Source: BOG-938 sp035524315 (GTDB taxonomy: Bacteria > Pseudomonadota > Alphaproteobacteria > Caulobacterales > Caulobacteraceae). From it: a stretch of DNA of 51,184 nucleotides. This document shows, piece after piece, positions 42,301-48,600 of the stretch. How positions within the stretch are numbered: the first letter of the stretch is position 1; each line of letters begins with the position of its first letter. Location of the stretch: positions 1-51,184 of the forward strand of contig DATKPD010000086.1 in the NCBI GenBank assembly GCA_035524315.1, read 5' to 3'. The position numbers and the translations under genes are program-made. The notes below the pieces were generated by a model. That model saw only the letters and a program-made list of their open reading frames with translations, was not told the DNA's origin and ran no database searches.

Positions 42301-42840
42301 CTGCGCCAGGGCATCGAGGAGCTGAACGCGGAAGGTCGCGACCGGCTGCTGGCCGCGTTTGACGTAATCAACGGCCACTTTCAGACGCTGTTTCAGACCC
42401 TGTTCGGCGGCGGCCAGGCCGAGCTGCGCCTGGTGGAATCCGACGATCCGCTGGAGGCGGGCCTGGAGATCTTCGCCTGTCCGCCGGGCAAACGGTTGTC
42501 GACCATGTCGCTGATGTCGGGCGGCGAGCAGGCGCTCACGGCTGCGGCGCTGATCTTCGGCGTGTTCCTGGCCAATCCCGCGCCGGTGTGCGTGCTGGAC
42601 GAAGTGGACGCGCCGCTCGACGACGCCAACGTCGACCGCTTCTGCGCCATGCTCAACCAGATGCGCGAGCGCACCCAGACCCGCTTCATCGCCATCACAC
42701 ACAATCCGGTGACCATGGCGCGCATGGACCGCCTGTTCGGCGTGACCATGCCCGAACGCGGCGTCTCGCAACTGGTGTCGGTCGATCTGCGTCAAGCCGA
42801 GGCGCTGGTGGCGCAATCGGTTGACGCGCCGTCGATATAG
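39373..42840 (+). CDS. smc: Chromosome segregation protein SMC
   Basis: Condensin-type ATPase that compacts and segregates chromosomes; 1155 residues, the usual bacterial length. Walker A GPNGCGKSNL (about residues 31-40), a long heptad coiled coil of Ala/Glu/Arg, a Pro/Gly-containing hinge (about 510-640), then a second coil and the head: signature MSGGEQALTAA and Walker B VCVLDEVDAPLDD near residue 1080. The protein starts at a GTG at 39373, thirteen bases after the lipoprotein stop, and begins QFQKLRLSGFKSFVEP as SMC does. Cytoplasmic, with ScpA and ScpB expected elsewhere in the chromosome. Shadow frames on the opposite strand are not real. Confidence 0.97.
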   Translation: MQFQKLRLSGFKSFVEPTEFRIEPGLTGVVGPNGCGKSNLLEALRWVMGANSAKAMRAGGMDDVIFAGAGARPTRNHAEVTLHIDNADRTAPAEFNDHPLIEVSRRIDKGEGSTYRVNGREVRARDVQLLFADASTGANSPALVRQGQISELIAAKPQNRRMILEEAAGVSGLHTRRHEADLRLRAAEANLLRLDDVTRELESALGRLRREARAAEKYKRLAAEIRMVQSAVLLSRWREAEDAGRRAQSEAAEAAVAVEQTARAAAEAATAAATASEALKPLREEEAVAAAVLHRLAIEKDRLEREAELAAAEVKRLNEALARIGADRAREAQLIEDAEAALSRLSHEIAALQSEIAAAPEHLPHLQAAADAAEAARAKAEAEVEQLAAAAAAEEAGRRAAQTRLDEARARLARTVRALDAAKGDRAALGPAEDPRLADAKTRFDAALEALRKARAAQEKAEQEQAAAQGAEAKAREAARKAEDQLNRLKAEARGLAQLAAPAPRGGFARASDAIQPQRGYEAALAAALGDDVDAALDPKAPAFWGGAEAPPGAGWPAGAEPLAPLIKAPPALAARLALTGLVARADGDRLQKLLPVGARLVSKEGDLWRWDGFVARAEAPRPAAVRLAQKARLADLENEIDALAPAAAAAAAAQKAAVAALQGADQAVREARKGPPEAERELGRAREALDGLTREGARRDARAQSLDETIARFEEERAEAEGALQVAEEAAVQATASDGLGPRLTEARQASAVAREAASSARSALDVERRLREGRKSRLETLGADQADWTRRSAGAAKRTETLAQEAAKTEKALAVAREAPQAISGRTLKLMDELVVAEARRAKAGDALAAAERALAEADRTARAADHAASEARERRGAMQARLEAGLTRLAEVGGDIREATGLEPDQLARRLTEEAAAVPADPAGVEAHLRALERERDALGLVNLRAEDEAKEYAERLQGLLTERADLDGAVARLRQGIEELNAEGRDRLLAAFDVINGHFQTLFQTLFGGGQAELRLVESDDPLEAGLEIFACPPGKRLSTMSLMSGGEQALTAAALIFGVFLANPAPVCVLDEVDAPLDDANVDRFCAMLNQMRERTQTRFIAITHNPVTMARMDRLFGVTMPERGVSQLVSVDLRQAEALVAQSVDAPSI

Positions 42841-42848
42841 GGGACGCC

Positions 42849-44054
42849 ATGCCGTTACGCGCCATCCACCGGATCGCGACCTTGATCGTGGTCCTGTTCA
42901 CCCTTTACCTCGGCGTCACCGGGACGCTGATCCAACTGGTCGATCTGCGGAGCATTTTCACCCACGCCTCGCCGTTCGACGCCAACGTCCGGGCCATGCG
43001 CGAGGCATTCAACGGGCCGGGCGACTATGAGGTGATCACGGCGGCCGACTACCTGGCCCCGGCGCTGCCGCGAAGCGCGGACCTTACAGCCATGGTGCAG
43101 CGTGTGGCGACGGGCGCGCGCGCCGCCGTAGGCCCGGCGCCGTTCGACTATGTGGAACTGCGGATGGCGGGCGGCCGGCCCGTGGGCCAGGTCAAGGCGG
43201 CCGGGGCGGTGACGCGCTTGGACGCGATCACGGGCGCGAACCTGGGACCTACGCCCGTCGTCCATGAGGACGACCATCCGGCTTCGGACCGCAACACGGT
43301 CAAGGAGCTGCACCGGATGACCACATTCGGCGCGCGCGCCCTGTGGATCAATATCGGCGTTTCGATCGGGCTGGCCACGCTGATCGTCACCGGATCAATC
43401 ATCTACGGCAAGATGCTCCTGGGGCGGCTTCGGCTGGGTCGCAAGGGCCTTTTCTGGTGGGCTGGCGGCTGGTGGCGCACCCTGCACCGCGCGATTTCGG
43501 TCCTCGCGGCGGCTTTCCTGACGGTGGTCTGTCTCAGCGGCGCCTGGCTGGCGGTCGAAAGCTTGGGCCTGGAGCTGAACATGGAAGCCATGCGATCGCT
43601 GCCGCCCTCGGCCCGGCCCAAGCCCGCGCCGCCTGTCGCACTGAAGGACGCGGCCTTGCCGGGGATGATGCAAACGACGCTCGCCGCCTACGCCAAGACG
43701 GTTCCAGGGGGCGGCGTGCGCGTTGTGCGCCTGCGCTACTATGGAAGCATGCCGCAGGGCGTGATCGTCAGTGATGAGCCCACAGCGCGGCAACTGGTTT
43801 ACGACGCCTCCACCGGACGACGCGTAAGCGAGACCGAGCCGGGATATCCGCGCGTGGGCTTTCCCTTCGGCTGGCAGGCTCACCAGACGGCCAAGTCGAT
43901 CCATCGCGGCGACGCCTTCGGCCTGACTGGCCGGTTCATGGACCTGTTGTCGGGCCTGGCGTTGATCTACCTGTCGGTCTCGGGCGTGGTCATGTACCTC
44001 GACATGTGGAAGCGGCGGCGCGCTCTGGGCCGCAAGGGCCTGGTCTGGATCTAG
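42849..44054 (+). CDS. PepSY-associated transmembrane protein
   Basis: Membrane protein of 401 residues with four main transmembrane segments: LIVVLFTLYLGVTGTLIQLV, WINIGVSIGLATLIVTGSII, AISVLAAAFLTVVCLSGAWLA and LLSGLALIYLSVSGVVMYLD. Soluble PepSY-like stretches lie between them. The architecture and words RAIHRIATLIV and HQTAKSIHRGDAF recall the PepSY-TM family, some of which reduce ferric siderophores or regulate peptidases. No such activity is shown here. It starts eight bases after smc and may be co-transcribed. ATG 42849 is a good start. Confidence 0.75.
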   Translation: MPLRAIHRIATLIVVLFTLYLGVTGTLIQLVDLRSIFTHASPFDANVRAMREAFNGPGDYEVITAADYLAPALPRSADLTAMVQRVATGARAAVGPAPFDYVELRMAGGRPVGQVKAAGAVTRLDAITGANLGPTPVVHEDDHPASDRNTVKELHRMTTFGARALWINIGVSIGLATLIVTGSIIYGKMLLGRLRLGRKGLFWWAGGWWRTLHRAISVLAAAFLTVVCLSGAWLAVESLGLELNMEAMRSLPPSARPKPAPPVALKDAALPGMMQTTLAAYAKTVPGGGVRVVRLRYYGSMPQGVIVSDEPTARQLVYDASTGRRVSETEPGYPRVGFPFGWQAHQTAKSIHRGDAFGLTGRFMDLLSGLALIYLSVSGVVMYLDMWKRRRALGRKGLVWI

Positions 44055-44071
44055 CCTTCCGCGCCCGACCC

Positions 44072-44240
44072 TTAGGGCTTGGTCACAGTCACGCGCAGGC
44101 CTGGCGTGACGCCGAGGGTGGGGGCGAAGGCTTCGCCGCTGGCGCGAATGCTTTGGGCGATGGGGGTGAAGTCGCCCTTTTCCAGAGCGCTTTGTTGGGG
44201 TTCATCGAAGCTCCCTCGTCCGGCTTTTGGGCTGCAACTC
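44072..44240 (-). pseudogene. 3' remnant of an unidentified gene, minus strand
   Basis: Between the PepSY protein and the AEC transporter, a minus-strand frame running into a TAA at 44072-44074 reads DFTPIAQSIRASGEAF followed by APTLGVTPGLRVTVTKP. It looks like a genuine protein C-terminus. No start codon precedes it in frame before it runs into the AEC gene, so it is a truncated tail. The PTLxVxPGxRVxV ending loosely resembles TrbI/VirB10 C-termini, which is a guess. Confidence is low. Confidence 0.3.
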
Positions 44241-45173
44241 TCAGTAGACCATGGCGATGCAGGCGGACAAGGTCGCGGCCGAAGCGATGGTCGAGATCAG
44301 GATGGTCTTGGACGTGACCGAAACCTCGCGGCGGTAGAACTCCGCCAGCATGAACGGGCCCGTGCCAGTGGGCATGGCCGCGAGCAACACTGCGCCACGG
44401 GTAAGGACCACGGGCAGGTCCAGCGCCTTGGCCAGGGCGAGGGCGATCAGCGGCTGGACGATCAGCTTGAGCACGACCAGCAGGGCGATCGAGCCGTTTT
44501 CGCCCTTGTTCGATGCGCTTGCGGTCTTCCCGCCGAGGAACAGGCCGATGGTGATCAGGGCGCAGGGCGAGGCCGTGCCTCCGAGCATCTTAAGGGCCTT
44601 TTCCAGGGGATCGGGAATGGCGAGTCCGGCGACGGCCGCCGCGCCGCCCAGCAGCGGCGCCACGACCAGCGGATTGCGCAGCAGGGCCTTGCCCACCTTG
44701 AGCGCCAGATGATGCAGCCGCGCCTCGGCCTGAAGTCCGGTCTCGATCAACGCGACCGCTGCAGCGAACAGCATGCACACCACGATCAGGGTGGCGATGG
44801 TCGCCGCCATCAGGCCCGGCGGCCCCAGCACCGCCGTCATCACCGGAAAGCCCATGAAGGCCACATTGCCATAGGCGGCGCCCAGGCCGTCCAGCGCCGC
44901 ATCGGCCAGGGGCCGGCGTCGCACCCGCAGCAGGATGGTCAGGACGAACACCCCGACCACCGAGGCGCCGAACGCCAGGACGAAGCCGGGCTGCCACACC
45001 TCGGCCAGGCGCGCGTGGGCGGTGAGGTCGAAGAGCAGGGCGGGCAGGGACAGCCAGACCACAAAGCGGTTCAGCTCGGTCATGCCCTGCGCGCCGATCA
45101 CGCCCAGCCGGCGCGTCAGCCAGCCGGCGAGGATCAGGGCGAAGATCGGTACGATGACGATGAGCGCGGCCAT
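44241..45173 (-). CDS. AEC family transporter
   Basis: Inner-membrane carrier of the auxin efflux carrier (AEC) family, 310 residues with ten hydrophobic segments. LSLPALLFDLTAHA near the N-terminus, AALDGLGAAYGNVAFMGFPV with the conserved Asn/Gly-Phe-Pro motif, and LLAAMPTGTGPFMLAEFY near the end are characteristic. Bacterial members carry small anions such as malate or malonate, but the cargo cannot be named. The ATG at 45173 is preferred; a GTG at 45182 is possible. It is downstream of the SDR gene on the same strand, about 110 bases away. Confidence 0.87.
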   Translation of the reverse strand: MAALIVIVPIFALILAGWLTRRLGVIGAQGMTELNRFVVWLSLPALLFDLTAHARLAEVWQPGFVLAFGASVVGVFVLTILLRVRRRPLADAALDGLGAAYGNVAFMGFPVMTAVLGPPGLMAATIATLIVVCMLFAAAVALIETGLQAEARLHHLALKVGKALLRNPLVVAPLLGGAAAVAGLAIPDPLEKALKMLGGTASPCALITIGLFLGGKTASASNKGENGSIALLVVLKLIVQPLIALALAKALDLPVVLTRGAVLLAAMPTGTGPFMLAEFYRREVSVTSKTILISTIASAATLSACIAMVY

Positions 45174-45283
45174 GGCCAGCACGACCTAGGCCGCTTCCGC
45201 GCGCGGCTCAACCCGATGCGCGCACAGGGCGTCCAGTTCGCCCCAGGCCGCCAGCCGAGCGCCTGCATCCGCCTCGGGCGGGG

Positions 45284-46036
45284 TCAGTCCGCGCGCGCCA
45301 CGTGGAAGCCGGCGAAGGACTGGCTGACGGGCATCAGCTCCAGCCGGTTGATGTTGAGGTGCGGCGGCAGTTCGGCCACCCACAGCATGGCTGCGGCGAT
45401 ATCCGCGCCCGTCATGGGATGCGCGCCCTTGTAGAGCGCGTCGGACGCCGCCTGGTCGCCGCCGGTGCGCACAAGGGTGAATTCGGTCTCGACCATCCCC
45501 GGCTCGATCGAGGTGACCCGCACGCCCGTGCCCTGCAGATCGCAGCGCAGGTCGAGCGAGAACTGCTGCACGAAGGCCTTGGTGCCGCCATAGACGTTGC
45601 CGCCCAGGTAGGGGTAGGTCGCCGCCACCGACGACAGGTTGATGATGGCGCCGCGGCGGGCGATCAGGCCGGGCAAAAGCTTGTGCGTAAGCGAGGCCAG
45701 GGCGGTGACATTGGTGTCGATCATCTGCCTCCATTGGGCCAGATCGGCCTGCTGGGCCGGGGCGCGGCCAAGGGCGAGGCCCGCGTTGTTGATCAACAGG
45801 TCGATGTCGGCGAAGCCCTCTGGCAGGGCGTCCAGCGCCGCGTCGCGCGCTGGCTCGTCACGCACGTCGAACACCGCCGGATGAACCTTGTCGGACCCAA
45901 TGGCGGCGACCAGGGCCTGCAGCCGTTCGGCGCGGCGGCCCGTGGCGATCACGCGCCAGCCGGCGGCCGCGAAGGCGTGGGCGCCAGCCTCACCGATGCC
46001 GGACGTGGCGCCGGTGATGAGAACGGTCTTGGTCAT
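45284..46036 (-). CDS. Short-chain dehydrogenase (YdfG-like)
   Basis: NAD(P)-dependent SDR, 250 residues. VLITGATSGIGEAGAHAFAA is the cofactor loop, NNAGLALG the conserved N-N-A-G, INLSSVAATYPYLGGNVYGGTK the catalytic Ser and Tyr-x3-Lys, and the C-terminal LNINRLELMPVSQSFAGF resembles E. coli YdfG (NADP-dependent L-allo-threonine or 3-hydroxy acid dehydrogenase). The exact substrate is unknown. ATG 46036. It is divergent from the oxidoreductase-like small gene. Confidence 0.92.
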   Translation of the reverse strand: MTKTVLITGATSGIGEAGAHAFAAAGWRVIATGRRAERLQALVAAIGSDKVHPAVFDVRDEPARDAALDALPEGFADIDLLINNAGLALGRAPAQQADLAQWRQMIDTNVTALASLTHKLLPGLIARRGAIINLSSVAATYPYLGGNVYGGTKAFVQQFSLDLRCDLQGTGVRVTSIEPGMVETEFTLVRTGGDQAASDALYKGAHPMTGADIAAAMLWVAELPPHLNINRLELMPVSQSFAGFHVARAD

Positions 46037-46092
46037 GAGCGCTCCTTGCGCAAAGGAAGTACGGGAACGGCGGTCCAGGCGCAGCTCAGTCT

Positions 46093-46350
46093 ATGCCGGA
46101 GCGCCGCGCGCTGGATATAAGGGCGCGCGACTGTCGTGTCGTTCCCATCCTGCCAGGCTCCGTGACCGTCGATCCGCCGCCATCGCCCGTGCCCCCGCCG
46201 CCGGAAGCGCCCGATCCCGCGGAGTGCTGCGGGCGCGGTTGTGACCCGTGCATCTTCGACTATTACGACCGGGCCCTGCGGCGCTGGGAAGACCAGATCC
46301 GGGCCATGGGGCTGAATCCGGCGCAGGTGCAGGCGGACCGGCAAACCTAG
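46093..46350 (+). CDS. Oxidoreductase-like N-terminal domain protein, 85 aa
   Basis: Small protein with a proline-rich start and the Cys-rich segment ECCGRGCDPCIFDYYDRALR, which is the oxidoreductase-like (Oxidored-like) domain pattern C-C-G-x-G-C-x2-C seen in fused or stand-alone small proteins. The cysteines could bind metal or form a redox site. ATG 46093 or a GTG at 46162 (VTVDPPPSP) are both possible; the segment before 46162 is not conserved-looking, so the shorter form is credible. The stop overlaps the convergent membrane-protein gene by 4 bases. Confidence 0.7.
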   Translation: MPERRALDIRARDCRVVPILPGSVTVDPPPSPVPPPPEAPDPAECCGRGCDPCIFDYYDRALRRWEDQIRAMGLNPAQVQADRQT

Positions 46351-47654
46351 GGCGGCAGCACGCGCCAGATCGCCCCGGCCACTGCGACGATCAGCGCCGG
46401 AGCCGCCAGCACAGCGTATTGGCGCCGGGTCAGGGCGGCGTGGACCGAGACCAAGTCGGCGCCGGCGATCGCGGCCGCCAGGGCGACGGCGATATAGGTC
46501 CACAGGTAGTAACGCAGCTCTGAGGCGACGCTGAACACGCCATAGCCCAGGCCGTAGAGCAGGCCAGACAGCGCCAGGGGAATGACGACCTCGCGCGAGG
46601 GCAGAGCCGGCGCGACCAGCAGCACGCCCAGCGCCAAGGCCATCCAAAAGCAGGGCCAGCCCAACGGCGTGTCCGTGCTCAGCACGGCTAGCCGATCTAC
46701 GCCGTCGAGGAAGGGATTGCGGGTCACCTGATAGCCCCAGGTGTTATCGACCGAGGCGTTGAGCACCGGCCGGTCGATCTCGCCGCGCACCAGGAAGCGG
46801 CTGTTGATGTTCCAATGCGCTAAGCGGTGGCGGGCGTAGGCAAGCGGATGTGTCACAACCGCCCGGGCCCAATAGAGCCAGGGGCTGGCGTGGGTCTTGG
46901 CGAAATAGGCGCGCACGGTATCGAAGCCGATGGGGCAGATATCCGCGGCCCAGAACGAATAGCTGTCCCACTTGTCGGGACGGTAGCAGCCGTCGACCAC
47001 CGCGACGGGATTGGCCACGCCCAGGGGTGGGAAGGCGTCCGTGTGGGTGTTCTTGGTCACGCCGGCCAGGTCGAAGATCACCAGCGACAGCTCCACGCCG
47101 CTGCGTTGGGCTCCGATCAGATGATTGGCGATGGGCATGGCGATCATCAGACTGGCGGTCGCGGCCAGCACCGTTCCCGCCAAGCGCAGGGGCGTTCGCC
47201 GCACGCCTTCGCCCAACAGGGCGACCAGGAGGGGAACGCCGGCCAGGAAGGCGTTGAAGCGGAACGCCGCCGCCAGGACAATCAGGGCGATGGCGATCAG
47301 CCGCAGCGGCCAGTCGCGCCGGCCGCCGCACCAGGCCATGAGGCCGCCCGCCGCCAACAACGCGCCGGCCATCAGCGAGTCCTTGACGATCACGCCCATC
47401 AAGGCGACGGCCAGGGGCATCAGCGAACAGGCCCCCAAGGCCACGCCCAGGCGATAGCGCCCGGCCCTGATCGCCCAACCGATCAGCAGGGCATGGCCGG
47501 CGGCGTAGAGGCCAAGCTGCAAGGCGAGCATCGGCGCGGGGCCGGGCCGGAGCGGGATGAACTTGCTCCAGATCCACTCCATCAGCGGCGGATGCCAGTC
47601 GTCCATGCCGCCGTTGAGCGCCTGATCGTACTGGCGGATCGAATCCCAGGTCAT
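46347..47654 (-). CDS. GT-C-like polytopic membrane protein
   Basis: Polytopic membrane protein of 435 residues from the ATG at 47654. An early DSIRQYDQALNGGMDDWHPP is like the acidic loop of GT-C glycosyltransferases (dolichyl or undecaprenyl-phosphate-sugar type), followed by about ten hydrophobic segments and a periplasmic C-terminal domain (CYRPDKWDSYSFWAADICP has two Cys). Upstream of the ATG the frame stays open and reads a further helix, AALALIAVLLLSASIGLSLS, then YWPGLMTWDS, without any ATG, GTG or TTG. An ATT at 47759 could be a start (470 residues). Function is therefore open; a glycan role is inferred only from shape. Confidence 0.6.
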   Translation of the reverse strand: MTWDSIRQYDQALNGGMDDWHPPLMEWIWSKFIPLRPGPAPMLALQLGLYAAGHALLIGWAIRAGRYRLGVALGACSLMPLAVALMGVIVKDSLMAGALLAAGGLMAWCGGRRDWPLRLIAIALIVLAAAFRFNAFLAGVPLLVALLGEGVRRTPLRLAGTVLAATASLMIAMPIANHLIGAQRSGVELSLVIFDLAGVTKNTHTDAFPPLGVANPVAVVDGCYRPDKWDSYSFWAADICPIGFDTVRAYFAKTHASPWLYWARAVVTHPLAYARHRLAHWNINSRFLVRGEIDRPVLNASVDNTWGYQVTRNPFLDGVDRLAVLSTDTPLGWPCFWMALALGVLLVAPALPSREVVIPLALSGLLYGLGYGVFSVASELRYYLWTYIAVALAAAIAGADLVSVHAALTRRQYAVLAAPALIVAVAGAIWRVLPP

Positions 47655-47773
47655 AAGCCCAGGCCAGTAAGACAGGCTGAGGCCGATCGAGGCCGACAGC
47701 AGGAGGACCGCGATCAGCGCCAGCGCCGCGTCGGTTCGCTTGAGTGGTGGAAGCCGAATGTCCTTGCCCCCTG

Positions 47774-47786
47774 TCCCGTCACGGGA
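47774..47786. promoter_or_regulatory. 13-bp palindrome upstream of the GT-C-like gene
   Basis: TCCCGTCACGGGA is a 6-bp palindrome with one central base. It lies just upstream of the possible ATT start at 47759 and beside a longer dyad at 47804-47840. An operator is plausible. Confidence 0.35.
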
Positions 47787-47803
47787 TGGCGTTCGTCACA
47801 CTC

Positions 47804-47840
47804 CGCCCTTGCCAGACCGACCATGGCCTAGGCAAGGGCG
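47804..47840. promoter_or_regulatory. Ten-bp perfect inverted repeat between the 34-aa peptide and the GT-C-like gene
   Basis: CGCCCTTGCC (47804-47813) pairs with GGCAAGGGCG (47831-47840) around a 17-base loop. On the minus strand it comes after the 34-residue peptide gene and before the GT-C-like gene. No T-run follows, so its role (terminator or operator) is undetermined. Confidence 0.45.
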
Positions 47841-47866
47841 CTGAGGGATGGCGCGACGATTGAGTC

Positions 47867-47971
47867 CTATCGTCCCAAGTCTTGATCGGACTTGCCGTAT
47901 GCGCTTTGGGCGGCGGCGAGCCTCGGAAGGGCGGCGAGGGCCGCGACCAAGGCGAAAGTCTTGATCATCAT
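47867..47971 (-). CDS. 34-aa exported peptide (putative)
   Basis: Short gene. ATG 47971 is preceded by AAGGA with nine bases spacing, and the product starts MMIKTFALVAALAALPRLAAAQ, a compact signal peptide with an Ala-x-Ala-like site before Gln, then a 13-residue tail (QSAYGKSDQDLGR). It ends at a TAG at 47867. It could be a genuine small exported peptide or the 5' stub of a truncated secreted protein; I found no downstream continuation. A ten-bp inverted repeat follows on its downstream side. Confidence 0.5.
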   Translation of the reverse strand: MMIKTFALVAALAALPRLAAAQSAYGKSDQDLGR

Positions 47972-48052
47972 GGGTCTGGGTTCCTTATCAGGCCGCCCGC
48001 CTCGCCATCTCCGACGCCCGCCGAGCAAGCAGCGTTCCCCGCGTGGATGCCT

Positions 48053-48523
48053 TCAGCCGTAGGCCAGCCGGTCCAGCGCGCCCTGGAGGATGTAGGCGGC
48101 GGCCATCTTGTCGACCAGGTCGGCCCGGCGCGCGCGCGACAGGTCGGCCTCGTCGGTCATCAGGCGCTGCACCGCCTGGGTCGACCAGCGTTCGTCCCAG
48201 AAGGCGATCGGCAGGGCGTCGTCCAGGCGCAGCAGGTTGCGGGCGAAGGCGCGTACGGATTGGCAGCGCGGCCCCTCGGTCCCGTCCATATTGACCGGCA
48301 GGCCGATGACCAGTCCCTTCGCTCCGCGTTCCTTCATCAAGACGAACAGCTGCGCGGCGTCGTCGGTGAACTTGGTCTTACGGATCAGGGCCTGCGGGCT
48401 GGCGATCATGCGGGTGGCGTCGGACACGGCCACGCCGATGGTCTTCTCGCCCAGGTCCAATCCGGCGACGGGGGCGTAGGTGGGAAGGGCGGCGGGCAGA
48501 TCGGCAAGTTCGAGCACGGGCAT
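48053..48523 (-). CDS. ruvX: Holliday junction resolvase-like RuvX/YqgF
   Basis: RNase-H-fold protein of 156 residues. GLDLGEKTIGVAVSD supplies the first metal Asp, then LVIGLPVNMDG, FARNLLRLDDALPIAFWDERWST with the second acidic residue and ST, and DKMAAAYILQGALD near the end. These are the YqgF/RuvX signature. In E. coli the protein acts in 16S rRNA 5' maturation, and in others as an antiterminator or resolvase; a general nuclease role is the safe statement. ATG 48523. It is divergent from the phosphodiesterase gene. Confidence 0.93.
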   Translation of the reverse strand: MPVLELADLPAALPTYAPVAGLDLGEKTIGVAVSDATRMIASPQALIRKTKFTDDAAQLFVLMKERGAKGLVIGLPVNMDGTEGPRCQSVRAFARNLLRLDDALPIAFWDERWSTQAVQRLMTDEADLSRARRADLVDKMAAAYILQGALDRLAYG

Positions 48524-48600
48524 GGGTTTGCTTTAGCCTGTACAACCCTTGTCACAAACCCCTGCGACATACGCGGCGGACGATGGAGGGGCTCAGGACG

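Noticed and set aside
39340..42816. A very long open frame on the minus strand (1158 codons) opposite smc
   Set aside because: It is a shadow of the smc gene, which shows clear Walker A, hinge and Walker B motifs. The antisense product is arginine, glycine and leucine-rich and resembles no family; long antisense frames are common where third positions are GC-rich.
45186..45287. A minus-strand tail (LDALCAHRVEPRAEAA) below the SDR gene
   Set aside because: The SDR gene already ends with the family-typical C-terminus, so this is not its frame-shifted end, and no start supports a separate gene.
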